The notes under the pieces are model-generated. The model was given only the letters and a program-made list of their open reading frames with translations, was not told the origin of the DNA and did no database searches. 64,000 bases of DNA from Sphingomonas sp. JC676 (GTDB lineage Bacteria; Pseudomonadota; Alphaproteobacteria; Sphingomonadales; Sphingomonadaceae). The translations under genes and the position numbers were made by a program. The DNA lies in contig NZ_JACTGR010000001.1 in assembly GCF_014489075.1 (NCBI RefSeq), positions 744,001 through 808,000 of the forward strand, in the 5' to 3' direction. Positions 25,089 through 34,859 of this stretch are shown here, piece after piece (within the stretch, counting starts at the first letter, position 1; each line of letters begins with the position of its first letter).

Positions 25089-26159
25089 CTAGAACAGCTC
25101 GCCCTGCGGACCGGCGGGCGGGCGGAACAGGTCCGTTCGCAGCCGTAGCCTCTCGCCGTCCAGCCCATATTTCCGCGCTGCTTTCATGAAGCGCGTCCGC
25201 AGCAGTTCCGCCCAGGGCCCTTGCCCGCGGAAGCGCGTGTGGAAATTGCCGTCATTGTCCTTGCCGCCGCGGATCGATTGGATCGTCGCCATCACCTTGG
25301 CCGCGCGATCGGGGAAATGCGTGTCGAGCCAGGCGCGGAACAAAGGCGCGACTTCATGGGGCAGCCGCACCGGCAGGAAGAACGCCGCCCGTGCCCCAGC
25401 TTCGGCCGCGCGCTCGAGAATATGCTCCATCTCGTGATCGGTCACCTGCGGGATCACCGGCGCGAGCGAGACGAAGGTGGGAATGCCCGCGTCGGTGAGC
25501 ATGCGGACCGCCTTGAGCCTTTTCTCCGGATGCGGCGCGCGCGGCTCCACCGTCATCGCGATCTTCGGATCGAGCGAGGTGACCGACACCATCACCGCCG
25601 CCAGCCCCTTGGCTGCCATCGGCGCGAGCAGGTCGATGTCGCGCGTCACCCGATCGGACTTGGTCGTGATCGTGATCGGATGGTTGCACTCGGCGAGCAC
25701 CTCGATGCAGCCGCGGGTGATCCGCCAGATCGCCTCGATCGGCTGATAGGGATCGGTGTTGGTCCCGAACGCGATCGGCCGGCACACATAGCCGCGCTTG
25801 CCCAGTTCGACGCGCAGCAGGGCAGGGGCGTCGGGCTTGGCGAACAGCTTGGTCTCGAAATCGAGCCCCGGCGACAAATCGTGATAGGCGTGGGTCGGTC
25901 GCGCGAAGCAATAGATGCAGCCATGCTCGCAGCCGCGATACGGGTTCACCGATCGATCGAAGGCGATGTCTGGCGAGTTGTTGCGGGTGATGATCGTCTT
26001 GGGTTTCTCCACCGTCACCGTAGTGCGCAGCTTGGGCGCCTCGCCGTCCACCTCCTCGCGTGCATCCAGCCAGTCGCCATCGGCTTCGCGTTCGGGCAGG
26101 TTGAAGCGCCGGCTCTCGATATTGAGGGTCGCGCCACGGACGGGGCGAGTCTTTGCCAT
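25089..26159 (-). CDS. PA0069-family radical SAM protein
   Basis: A 356-residue radical SAM enzyme. The cluster-binding cysteines are C77, C81 and C84 in CEHGCIYCFA, and the protein has the subfamily's NNSPDIAFDRSVNPYRGCEHGC-type entry and GTNTDPYQPIE strand, as in spore-photolyase-like SplB relatives. Its reaction is not known. The ATG ending at 26159 is preferred to an in-frame TTG six bases upstream. The EF-G-like gene lies 173 bp downstream on the same strand with no obvious signal between. The divergent VOC gene starts 52 bp away. Confidence 0.88.
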   Translation of the reverse strand: MAKTRPVRGATLNIESRRFNLPEREADGDWLDAREEVDGEAPKLRTTVTVEKPKTIITRNNSPDIAFDRSVNPYRGCEHGCIYCFARPTHAYHDLSPGLDFETKLFAKPDAPALLRVELGKRGYVCRPIAFGTNTDPYQPIEAIWRITRGCIEVLAECNHPITITTKSDRVTRDIDLLAPMAAKGLAAVMVSVTSLDPKIAMTVEPRAPHPEKRLKAVRMLTDAGIPTFVSLAPVIPQVTDHEMEHILERAAEAGARAAFFLPVRLPHEVAPLFRAWLDTHFPDRAAKVMATIQSIRGGKDNDGNFHTRFRGQGPWAELLRTRFMKAARKYGLDGERLRLRTDLFRPPAGPQGELF

Positions 26160-26211
26160 TGCCAAAGTCTAGGCGCTCGGATAGAACATAGCAAGAACAT
26201 TGGAGGATATG

Positions 26212-26553
26212 ATGGCCCGGATCAGCTATGTCGAACTGCCCGTGAAGAATGTCGCGGGGGTGCGCGATTTCTATGCCCAGGCGTTCGGCTGGGGTTTCAC
26301 CGATTTCGGTCCCGAATATGCGGCGACCACCAGCGGGGACGTCGATCTGGGGCTGAACGGCAGCACCGATCATGCGATCGCGCAACTGCTGCCGATCGTC
26401 GAGGTGGAGGATCTGGAAGCCGCGCTCGCCAGCGTAACGGCGGCGGGCGGCACGATCACCGTCCCGATCTTCGCCTTTCCCGGTGGCCGCCGCTTCCACT
26501 TCCGTGATCCCGACGGCAACGAGCTGGGCGTTTTCGTCAACGAGCCGGAATAG
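26212..26553 (+). CDS. VOC-family (glyoxalase-like) protein
   Basis: A 113-residue single-domain vicinal-oxygen-chelate protein. It has two beta-alpha-beta-beta-beta units beginning ISYVELPVKNVAGVRDFYAQAFGW and ending in FRDPDGNELGVF, the typical last strand with a metal-ligand glutamate. The start at 26212 is five bases after GGAGG (26202-26206), better than the adjacent ATG at 26209. Proteins of this type may be dioxygenases, isomerases or antibiotic-binding proteins; the substrate is not inferable. It converges on moaB with only 3 bp between. Confidence 0.88.
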   Translation: MARISYVELPVKNVAGVRDFYAQAFGWGFTDFGPEYAATTSGDVDLGLNGSTDHAIAQLLPIVEVEDLEAALASVTAAGGTITVPIFAFPGGRRFHFRDPDGNELGVFVNEPE

Positions 26554-26556
26554 GGC

Positions 26557-27073
<517 letters not shown>

Positions 27074-27084
<11 letters not shown>

Positions 27085-28963
27085 CGGCGACCTGCGCCGG
27101 CACCGCGCGCGCGCTCAGCGTTACCGCGGGAGCTTCGTCACCGGGCACCGGTTCGGCGCGCAGCACGGGAGCAGGGGGCACGAACGCGGGTGCGCGGCGC
27201 GTCTGGAGCTTGATCGAAGACGAGCCCGGCATTCCCGGGAATTTGGGCCACAGCCCCTGCGCGAGCGCGGCGCGGCTCACCGATTTGCGGCCGTCCTTCT
27301 GCTCGTACATCCAATAGTTGCGCAGCACCGTCATCACATAGCCGCGCGTCTCCCAATAAGGGATGCTCTCGATATAGAGAAGCGGATCGCCACCGTCGCG
27401 GGACATGCTGTTCCACAGCTGCACCGGCGAGGGGCCCGCATTGTACGCGGCGATCACCTTGGGCAGCAGCCCCTGGGTGAAGGGCTGGTCGCGCAGCTGC
27501 TCGAGATAGGACTGGCCGATCTCCATGTTGACTGACGGCTTGGTGAGATCGGACGCGGCATAGGTCACGCCGCGCTTGCGACCCACATCGATCGCGGCAC
27601 CGGTCTTGACCTGCATCAGGCCCATCGCGCCCGCGGCGCTGCGGATCTCGGCGTTGAAGCGCGATTCCTGGAGCGTGTGGGCGAATACCAGCGCCTTGTC
27701 GACTCGCCAGCCGCCGTCGGGCGTCCAGTTGGGCGCCGGATAGCGCGCCTCCATCAGTGGATGCGCACCGGCGGGGCCGTTATGCGACAGCCAGAGCTGG
27801 GTCGAGGGGAGGCTCAGCAGTCCGGCCACGCGGATGAGCGCGCCATGTTCACCCGGATTGCAGAACTTGGCCTGGTGGCGCAGCACTTCGTCGGCCAGTG
27901 CATTCTCGCCGATCTCGACCAGCGCCGCGGCGACGCGGACGTTCGGTCGGAGCCGCAGCGTCTTCCAGTCCTCGGTGACGAAGTCCTCGCTTTTGCTCGA
28001 CTTGTCTTCCACGCCCAGCGCGGAGCGGGCGAGGAGACCATAGAAGGTCTCGTTATACTGGCTCGCGGCCTTGAGCTTGGCGGCGACGCGGTCGGGCCGG
28101 CCGCACGCCATTTCGGCGCGCGACCCCCAATAGAGGCCGGCGGAGCGCATCTCGGTATCGGCGGCGCGCGTTGCAACGCGCTCGAACGCCGCATCGGCGG
28201 TCTCGCAATCCTGCTGGCGCCATGCCGCCAGGCCCTGGACCCAATCGGCCTGGGGCGCCCAGGTGCCGGCACCGTCCTGCGCCTTGGCCGCGACGCGGCG
28301 TGCATTCGCGTCGTCGCCGGCGATGTAGTAGATCCACGCGACCTTCTGCTGCCATTCGGTCAGCGCCTCGGGCGTCAAATCGGGGGAGAATCGGTCGAGC
28401 AAAGCCTCGGCTTCCGGCCCGTTGTCGCTCTTCACATAGGGCTGAATCGCCAGCGCGATCTCGGTCGCCGCGGCATCGCTCTTCACCGAGCGCGCGCGCT
28501 GGCGCACCGGCGCCGCATCGAACCAAACGAGCCGTTGTGCGACGGGCAGCACCGGAAGATCGACTGCGCCGCGCGTCCTGGCCATGCGGGCGATCTGCTC
28601 GGCTTCGGGCAGTTCGGGCGCCTCGGCGAGGAGCGCGAGCAACGGCGTCATCTCGACCCGCGGCGAATTCTTGGCGGTGTAGAGCTCGGCGCGCGCGATC
28701 GCGTGCAGCGGGCCGGGCTTCATCGAATCGAGCTGGATCTGCGCGTCGGACCATCGGCCGGCGCGGATCGCCGCGAAGACCGCGCGATAGCCGGCGCGCT
28801 GATCGCTATCGAGCTGGTCTGGAATGCCGTCGCCGTCGCGGATCGGGGCAGGGACAGCCAAAGGCTGGGTGACGGTATGATCGCCGGGCGTGTTCAGGTC
28901 GTCGGCATGGGCAATTGCCGGGGCCGCGGTCAGCGCCGCGGCTAGGATGATACGCAGTGTCAC
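27074..28963 (-). CDS. Periplasmic lytic murein transglycosylase (Slt type)
   Basis: A 629-residue enzyme cleaving peptidoglycan to 1,6-anhydro-MurNAc products. It has a signal peptide ([20 protein letters not shown]), a long alpha-helical superhelix region (about residues 40-400), then the goose-lysozyme-like SLT domain. The catalytic glutamate is about E433 in HTLQESRFN, followed by [10 protein letters not shown] and the [13 protein letters not shown] segment. A Pro/Ala-rich tail follows. It starts with GTG in the stop of the uracil-DNA-glycosylase-like gene (GTGA) and runs into moaB, giving a three-gene coupled set. Confidence 0.93.
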
Positions 28964-29682
28964 TCGCTGGTTTCCCGGCTGAACGGAAGCAAATGCTTCC
29001 AGACAATCTGTTTGGCGGCAGCATGATCCAACAACCAGCGTGGATGATATGTCGCCAACACCCGCATAGTGACGCCCGAATGGTTAATCTCGTGTATACG
29101 ATTGAAGCCGGCGGCGTCGCTCGTCTCGTCCAGCACACAACTCGTCGCCTGCCCCAGGATCAGCAACTTCTTCGGCGCGATCAGGCCCAGATGATGGCGC
29201 GCCAGCGCGACCAAGCGGGCCTGCTGCTCGGAGGGAATGCGCCCGGTCAGCGGCCGCGCCGTGGCGAGCGAGGCGATATAGACGGAGTCGCGGGAGAGGC
29301 CGACTGCGGCGAGCATCCGGTCGAGCAGCCGCCCCGATGGACCCGTCAGCAGTGCGTCCGTGTCGTCGGGCTCGGGCATGTCGGTGAAAATCGCCCATTC
29401 CGCATCGGGCGATCCTGCGGGTCGAACGCACGGCGTCATCCAACCATATTCAGGTGCGGCCTCGCTCATCCGCCACGCGATGAAAGCGTCCAGCGTATCG
29501 GGAAGCGTCTCGACCGGCGCCGCTACGGCATCCGGGCTCGGCATGGCTTCGGCGGGCGGCGCGCGGCGCGCCAGCCAGTCGCGCGGCTCCTCGTCCACCA
29601 GCACGTCGACGCCGGCATCCTGCCACCATTCGAGTGCGCTGCTGAGCGTCCTGCGCCAGTCCTGAACCGTTTCCACCCCCAT
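28960..29682 (-). CDS. Uracil-DNA glycosylase superfamily protein (divergent)
   Basis: A 240-residue protein whose C-terminal half (about residues 90-235) follows the family 4/5 uracil-DNA glycosylase fold: TDMPEPDDTDALLTGPSGRLLDRML in place of the GE-PG motif, then VYIASLATARPLTGR, PKKLLILGQATSCVL, and YHPRWLL for the late His motif. The iron-sulfur cysteines of family 4 are not seen, and the first motif is altered, so excision activity is uncertain. The ATG ending at 29682 is preferred over a TTG 36 bases upstream. The next gene overlaps by four bases. An ETF-QO gene diverges 129 bp away. Confidence 0.75.
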   Translation of the reverse strand: MGVETVQDWRRTLSSALEWWQDAGVDVLVDEEPRDWLARRAPPAEAMPSPDAVAAPVETLPDTLDAFIAWRMSEAAPEYGWMTPCVRPAGSPDAEWAIFTDMPEPDDTDALLTGPSGRLLDRMLAAVGLSRDSVYIASLATARPLTGRIPSEQQARLVALARHHLGLIAPKKLLILGQATSCVLDETSDAAGFNRIHEINHSGVTMRVLATYHPRWLLDHAAAKQIVWKHLLPFSRETSE

Positions 29683-29810
29683 ACCAATGCTTTGAATCCC
29701 TGTTGACGTCGCGGTCAATCTGGCTCCATCGCGAGAGGGACAGGACGTGGCGAGGGTGCGACGACAAGCGGCCAGCGCGTCCGGAACGAGGAAAGACTAG
29801 GGGATTTGGG

Positions 29811-31463
29811 ATGAACGAACGGGAGTCGATGCCCTTTGACGTCGTGATCGTCGGCGCGGGGCCTGCCGGGCTTTCCGCGGCGATCCGGCTCAAGCAGCTG
29901 GCGAACGAAGCGGGCGCCGAGCTGTCGGTCTGCGTGCTGGAAAAGGGCTCTGAGGTCGGCGCGCATATCATGTCGGGCGCGGTCGTTGATCCCAAGGGCC
30001 TCGACGAGCTGATCCCCGACTGGCGCGACCAGGATTGCCCGCTCGCGCGCACCCCCGTAACCGAGAATCATCACTGGTTCCTGAGCGCGAAGGGCAAGTC
30101 GGCGTTCCCCGCAATCATGATGCCGCCCTATCTCCACAACAAGGGCACCTATACCGGCTCGCTCGGCAATCTCTGCCGCTGGCTTGCCGGCAAGGCCGAG
30201 GAACTGGGCGTCGAGATATTCCCCGGCTTTGCCGCCGCCGAAATCCTCTACAACGAAGACGGATCGGTGAAGGGCGTCGCGACCGGCGACATGGGCGTGG
30301 CGCGCGACGGGCACCACAAGCCGGACTATGCGCCCGGCCTCGAGCTCCACGCGAAATACACCTTCTTCGCCGAAGGCTGTCGTGGGCATCTGACCAAGCA
30401 GCTCATCCGCAACTTCGATCTCGCCAAGGACAGCCAGCCCCAGATCTACGGCATCGGCATCAAGGAATTGTGGGATATCGACCCCGCGAAACATGTGCCG
30501 GGCAAGGTAGTCCACACCCAGGGCTGGCCGCTCGACGACGACGCCAATGGCGGCGGCTTCCTCTATCACCAGGCCGACGGCCAGGTCGCACTCGGCTTCG
30601 TCGTCTGGCTGAACTACCGGAACCCCTATCTCTCGCCCTTCCACGAAATGCAGCGCTGGAAGACGCACCCGGCGATCGCGGAGATGCTCCAGGGTGGCAA
30701 GCGCGTCTCCTACGGCGCCCGCGCGATCTCGGACGGCGGCTGGCAGGCGGTGCCCAAGCTCACCGCGCCCGGCGCGGCGCTGGTCGGGGATTCCGCCGGC
30801 TTCCTCAACGTGCCGCGGATCAAGGGCAGCCACACCTCGATGAAGAGCGCGATGATGGCCGCCGAGGCCGCCTTCGCCGCGCTCCAGGCCGGCCGCAGCG
30901 CTGACGAGCTTACTGCCTATACCGAGGCCTATGAGGCCAGCTGGGTCTACAAGGAGCTGCGCGGCGTCCGCAACGTCGCGCCTCTGGTCAAGAAGTTCGG
31001 CGATGTCTGGGGCACTTTGCTGGCAGGCACTGCGATGTGGATGGAGCTGCTCGGCCTGCGCTGGCCCTTCACGATGAAGCTCCATCCCGACAATGAAAGC
31101 CTGCGCCGCGCCGATCAGTCGAAGCCGATCGAATATCCCAAGCCCGATGGCGTGCTGACGTTCGACCGACTCACCTCGGTGTTCGTCTCGAACACCAACC
31201 ACGAGGAGGACCAGCCGGTCCATTTGACGCTCAAGGATCCGGAAATCCCCATTGATTACAATCTTCCGGTGTACGCCGAGCCCGCGCAGCGTTACTGTCC
31301 GGCCGGCGTGTATGAGGTAGTGGGGGAAGGCGATGATCTGCGGTTCCAGATCAACGCGCAGAATTGCGTGCACTGCAAGACCTGCGACATCAAGGACCCC
31401 ACGCAGAACATCAACTGGGTGGTTCCCGAAGGAGGGGGCGGCCCCAATTATCCGAACATGTAA
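29811..31463 (+). CDS. Electron transfer flavoprotein-ubiquinone oxidoreductase
   Basis: A 550-residue membrane-associated flavoprotein passing electrons from ETF (fatty and amino acid oxidation) to ubiquinone. The N-terminal FAD site is VVIVGAGPAGLSAAIRL (about residues 11-27). The central region carries GVGIGIK-type quinone-domain segments (YGIGIKELWDI). The C-terminus has the 4Fe-4S ligands in CVHCKTCDIKDP (about 517-528) after an upstream RYCPAGVYE. Length matches the family. The start follows a GGGG stretch; upstream in-frame codons lack one. ETF alpha and beta genes are not in this window. A large palindrome lies just after the stop. Confidence 0.96.
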   Translation: MNERESMPFDVVIVGAGPAGLSAAIRLKQLANEAGAELSVCVLEKGSEVGAHIMSGAVVDPKGLDELIPDWRDQDCPLARTPVTENHHWFLSAKGKSAFPAIMMPPYLHNKGTYTGSLGNLCRWLAGKAEELGVEIFPGFAAAEILYNEDGSVKGVATGDMGVARDGHHKPDYAPGLELHAKYTFFAEGCRGHLTKQLIRNFDLAKDSQPQIYGIGIKELWDIDPAKHVPGKVVHTQGWPLDDDANGGGFLYHQADGQVALGFVVWLNYRNPYLSPFHEMQRWKTHPAIAEMLQGGKRVSYGARAISDGGWQAVPKLTAPGAALVGDSAGFLNVPRIKGSHTSMKSAMMAAEAAFAALQAGRSADELTAYTEAYEASWVYKELRGVRNVAPLVKKFGDVWGTLLAGTAMWMELLGLRWPFTMKLHPDNESLRRADQSKPIEYPKPDGVLTFDRLTSVFVSNTNHEEDQPVHLTLKDPEIPIDYNLPVYAEPAQRYCPAGVYEVVGEGDDLRFQINAQNCVHCKTCDIKDPTQNINWVVPEGGGGPNYPNM

Positions 31464-31495
31464 GCGCCTTTTTGGTTCAGCAGACGCTGAACGCG

Positions 31496-31571
31496 GCACC
31501 GGCCCGCTCCCCCACCCGGCCACCCAGCGCCAATATCCTATGGGTGGCCGGGTGGGGGAGCGCGCCGGTGC
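31496..31571. repeat. Long perfect inverted repeat spanning the start of the TPR gene
   Basis: The arms 31506-31526 and 31541-31561 are exact 21-bp complements separated by 14 bp. With one mismatch the pairing extends outward to 31496 and 31571 (GCACCGGC with GCCGGTGC), about 30 pairs per arm. The ATG of the following gene (31540-31542) sits at the loop/right-arm junction. It may terminate the ETF-QO transcript and, if folded, would occlude the start codon. Confidence 0.9.
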
Positions 31572-33159
31572 GGGACTAATAACGGCTCTCGCTCTGCTCG
31601 CGGCGCTGCCCGCGGTGGCGCAGCAGGATCCGGCCGACTATGTCCGCGCCCGGGCGGCGGATGCCCAGGGCGCCGCGGCGATCGCCGCCGCCGGCTATGC
31701 CAAGGCGCTGGCCGCCTCGCCCGACGACGAGGTGATCGCGCTGCGCGCCTATCGCCAGGCGCTCTCGGCGGGCGATTACAGCCTCGCCAGCAAGGCCGCG
31801 GCGGTGATGGTGCGCAAAGGCGTCGCGCCGCCCGACACTGCCGTGCTCGCCTTTTCGATTGCGCTCCACAATGGCGACCGGCTGGGCGCGCAGACCGCGA
31901 TCCAGCGTATGGCCGGCGGCCCGCTCGATTTCCTCGCACCCGTGCTCGGCGCCTGGCTCGCCTTCGATCGCGGCGAGGACGGGGTGGCGTCGCTCGACAA
32001 GGCCGGCGGCAGCGGCCTCTCGCGGCGCTACACCAGCCGTCACCGCGCGCTGCTGCTGCTCGCCGCTCGCCGCACCGACGAGGCGATGGTCTCGCTGCTG
32101 CCGCTGATGATAAACCCCGACGACGACGAGGATCTGCGCATCGATGCCGCCCGGCTCCTCGCCGCGACTGGCGAGCGCGACAGGGCGCGCCGGCTCCTCG
32201 ACGGCGATCGTCCCGAGATCGTGGTGCTGCGCAAGCGGATGGGCAAGAGTGGCAAGGCAGACGCGGCGTTCGGCGCCTCGCGGCTGTTCCTCGGCCTCGC
32301 CCAGGATATCGCCAAGGAGGACATGCAGCCGCTCACGGTGTTGCTCACCCGATCGGCGCTGCTGCTCGATCCCGAGGACGACCGCGCCCGGCTCTACCTT
32401 GCCGAGGCCTTGTCGGAGGGCGGCTCCTCCGATCTTGCACTCGCCGTACTGAAGGAAGTGAACCGCAAGGGCCCCTTCGCGCGTGGTGCCGCCGCCGGTC
32501 GCGTAGCCGCGCTTCGTCGCGCCGGACGCGGCGCCGAGGCGCTGGCTGCCGCAAGGGCGATGGCGCACGACAGGCATGCCACCGGTGCCGATGCGCAGAC
32601 CTATGGCGATCTCCTTGCCGACGATGCGCAATATGACGCCGCCGCCGCGGCCTATGCCGCCGGGCTCGATCGCCAGCAGGTCGGTGAGGAATGGTTGCTC
32701 CACTATCTCCGCGGCACCGCGCTCGATCGCGCCGGTCGCTGGGACGAGGCGCTGCCCGCGCTCCGCCGCGCCGTGCAGCTTGCGCCGATGGAGCCCCAGG
32801 CGCTCGAATATCTTGGCTATGCCCAGGTCGAGCGCGGAGAGAATCTGACCGATGCCGAGGCTTTGCTCGTCCGCGCCCAGGCGCTGCGACCCAACGATCC
32901 CGGCATCGCCGATTCGCTCGGTTGGGCCTATTACCAGCAAGGCGACGTGGCCCGCGCGCTTCCCCTGCTCGAGAAAGCGGCGCGCGTCGATCCCGGTGGC
33001 GCCCGTGCCAACGAGCATCTGGGGGACGCCTATTGGCGGCTCGGCCGGCATTACGAGGCGCGCTATGCCTGGCGCGCCGCGGCGGTCTATGCCGATCCCG
33101 CTGCCGCGGGCCGCATCGCGGGCAAGCTCGCCCGCGGGCTCACGCTCGCCGCCAATTGA
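31540..33159 (+). CDS. Secreted tetratricopeptide-repeat protein
   Basis: A 539-residue TPR protein. The first ATG that does not overlap ETF-QO (31540) gives MGGRVGERAGAGLITALALL followed by AALPAVAQQ, a plausible signal peptide whose first residues are encoded by a repeat palindrome. The rest is almost entirely helical repeats rich in Ala and Arg. The last three units (about residues 395-520) are the clearest, for example PQALEYLGYAQVERGENL and GIADSLGWAYYQQGD. No catalytic domain is visible, so it probably acts as a periplasmic scaffold. ispE starts four bases after its stop, so the two are likely cotranscribed. Confidence 0.85.
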   Translation: MGGRVGERAGAGLITALALLAALPAVAQQDPADYVRARAADAQGAAAIAAAGYAKALAASPDDEVIALRAYRQALSAGDYSLASKAAAVMVRKGVAPPDTAVLAFSIALHNGDRLGAQTAIQRMAGGPLDFLAPVLGAWLAFDRGEDGVASLDKAGGSGLSRRYTSRHRALLLLAARRTDEAMVSLLPLMINPDDDEDLRIDAARLLAATGERDRARRLLDGDRPEIVVLRKRMGKSGKADAAFGASRLFLGLAQDIAKEDMQPLTVLLTRSALLLDPEDDRARLYLAEALSEGGSSDLALAVLKEVNRKGPFARGAAAGRVAALRRAGRGAEALAAARAMAHDRHATGADAQTYGDLLADDAQYDAAAAAYAAGLDRQQVGEEWLLHYLRGTALDRAGRWDEALPALRRAVQLAPMEPQALEYLGYAQVERGENLTDAEALLVRAQALRPNDPGIADSLGWAYYQQGDVARALPLLEKAARVDPGGARANEHLGDAYWRLGRHYEARYAWRAAAVYADPAAAGRIAGKLARGLTLAAN

Positions 33160-33163
33160 AGCC

Positions 33164-33961
33164 ATGATCACCGAGATTGCGCGCGCCAAGCTCAACCTGG
33201 CGCTCCATGTCCGCGCCCGCCGGCCCGATGGCTATCACGAGCTCGAGACCCTGTTCGCGTTCGTCGAGGACGGTGATGTGCTGCAGGTCGAGCCCGCCGA
33301 TACCGATAGCTTCGCGCTGACCGGGCCCTTCGCCGCCGCGCTGGCGGGGGAGGCCGACAATCTCGTCACCCGCGCCGCCACGCGCTTCCGCGAGGCGTTC
33401 GGCGGCGGCGGCCATGCCATCACGCTCGACAAGCGCCTGCCGGTCGCCTCGGGCATCGGCGGCGGATCGGCCGACGCCGGCGCCACGCTTCGCGCGCTGG
33501 GGCGGCTGCACGGCGTTCCGCTCGGCGAGATGTTCGACATCGCCGCCGCGCTCGGTTCGGACGTCCCCGCCTGCCTGCTTGGCGAGACGGCGATCGGGCG
33601 GGGCAGGGGCGAGCGGCTGGAGCCTGTGCCCGGACTGCCCGGGATGCCGGTGCTGCTGGTCAATCCGGACGTCGCGGTATCGACAGCAGAAGTTTTCACC
33701 CGCTGGGACGGGATCGATCGCGGACCGCTGACGCCCGATCCGATGCTCGGCCGCAACGACCTCTACGCTCCGGCGCGGCTGGTGGCACCGGTGATCGAAA
33801 CCGTGATGGCGTGGCTCGATGCGCAGAAGGGCGTCACGCTCGCCCGCATGTCGGGTTCGGGCGCCACCTGTTTCGCATTGTTTGACAGCAAAGCCGCGCG
33901 CGCCGCCGCGGCCGCAGGGGTGCCCCAAGGCTGGTGGCATCTCGAAACCCGCCTCGTCTGA
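33164..33961 (+). CDS. ispE: 4-diphosphocytidyl-2-C-methyl-D-erythritol kinase
   Basis: A 265-residue GHMP kinase of the MEP isoprenoid pathway, phosphorylating CDP-methylerythritol. The N-terminal motif ARAKLNLALHVRARRPDGYHELE carries the substrate Lys and catalytic region. The ATP-binding glycine loop is PVASGIGGGSADAGATLRAL (about residues 91-110). The C-terminal GHMP motif is ARMSGSGATCFALF. The start four bases after the TPR stop is fixed by family alignment; a longer open frame upstream overlaps the TPR gene and is not used. Confidence 0.96.
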   Translation: MITEIARAKLNLALHVRARRPDGYHELETLFAFVEDGDVLQVEPADTDSFALTGPFAAALAGEADNLVTRAATRFREAFGGGGHAITLDKRLPVASGIGGGSADAGATLRALGRLHGVPLGEMFDIAAALGSDVPACLLGETAIGRGRGERLEPVPGLPGMPVLLVNPDVAVSTAEVFTRWDGIDRGPLTPDPMLGRNDLYAPARLVAPVIETVMAWLDAQKGVTLARMSGSGATCFALFDSKAARAAAAAGVPQGWWHLETRLV

Positions 33962-34130
33962 GCCGTTTACCAATCCCCTAAAGCCGCTGTTCGCATTCGC
34001 GTGCGCATATTGTCACCAGCGGATCAGCCCGGCGCGGGACGTTCGCTGGTGGCTCGCGGTGCCGGGTGAAAGCCCCGCCCGCGCGCCATCCCCGTGACAG
34101 CGGCTCCCGGATCGGGCAGAGCCGCGCCCC

Positions 34131-34859
34131 ATGATCCAGATCAGCCGAGACGGACCCGTGGCCACAATCGCGTTGGCGCGTCCCGAAGCCAAGAACGCAC
34201 TCCCGATCGCCGCCTGGCAGGCGATCGCAGCCGCCGCGCGGGAAGTCAGTGACGCCCGCGTCGTGATCCTGCGCTCCGACGTGGTCGGCATCTTTTCCGC
34301 CGGCGCCGATGTCCGCGAGTTCGAGCAGCTCCAAGGCGAGCCGAGACTCCGTGCGCAATTCCGCGAGGCGATGCGCGAGGGGATTGAGGCGATTGCCGCT
34401 TTGCCCATCCCGGTGATCGCCGCGATCGAGGGCGGCTGCTTTGGCGCCGCGGTCGCTTTGATCCTCGCCGCCGATATCCGCATCGCCGGCGACCGCGCCG
34501 AGTTCGCCACCACGCCCGCACGACTGGGCCTGGGCTATCCGCAGGACGATGTGGCTCGCCTCCACGCGCAGGTGGGCAAAGGCGTGGCGTCGATGATGCT
34601 GTTCACCGGCGACTGGGTGAAAGCCGATGAGGCCAAGGCGATCCGCCTGGTCGATATCCGCGCCAAAAAGGCGGCCGAAACCGCGCTCGCGATCGCCCAG
34701 ACCATCGCCGGCAATGCTCCCGAAGCCGTCCGCCAGCTCAAGCGCGCGCTGAATGGCCCCGCCGCCGATCTCGACCAGGCTTTTGACGATGCGTTCGGTA
34801 GCGCTGAGTTCGCCGAGGGCCTCGCCGCCTTCGGTGCGCGCCGCAAGCCGGTCTATTGA
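34131..34859 (+). CDS. Enoyl-CoA hydratase/isomerase-family protein lacking both catalytic Glu residues
   Basis: A 242-residue crotonase-fold protein. The CoA-binding and oxyanion-hole segments are clear (FSAGADVREF; AAIEGGCFGAAVALILAADI). Lining it up with rat mitochondrial enoyl-CoA hydratase from memory, the position of Glu144 holds Ala and that of Glu164 holds Pro, so classical hydration is unlikely. Other crotonase-fold activities (isomerase, hydrolase, decarboxylase) or a non-catalytic role remain possible. The stop overlaps the next ATG by one base (TGATG), linking it to an N-formylglutamate amidohydrolase-like gene. The 169-bp gap after ispE shows no clear feature. Confidence 0.85.
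   Translation: MIQISRDGPVATIALARPEAKNALPIAAWQAIAAAAREVSDARVVILRSDVVGIFSAGADVREFEQLQGEPRLRAQFREAMREGIEAIAALPIPVIAAIEGGCFGAAVALILAADIRIAGDRAEFATTPARLGLGYPQDDVARLHAQVGKGVASMMLFTGDWVKADEAKAIRLVDIRAKKAAETALAIAQTIAGNAPEAVRQLKRALNGPAADLDQAFDDAFGSAEFAEGLAAFGARRKPVY

Noticed and set aside
33962..34130. Possible riboswitch between ispE and the crotonase-like gene (GGTGCCGGGTGAAAG)
   Set aside because: Only a vague likeness to part of a cobalamin riboswitch; the B12-box core is missing and the genes have no corrinoid link.
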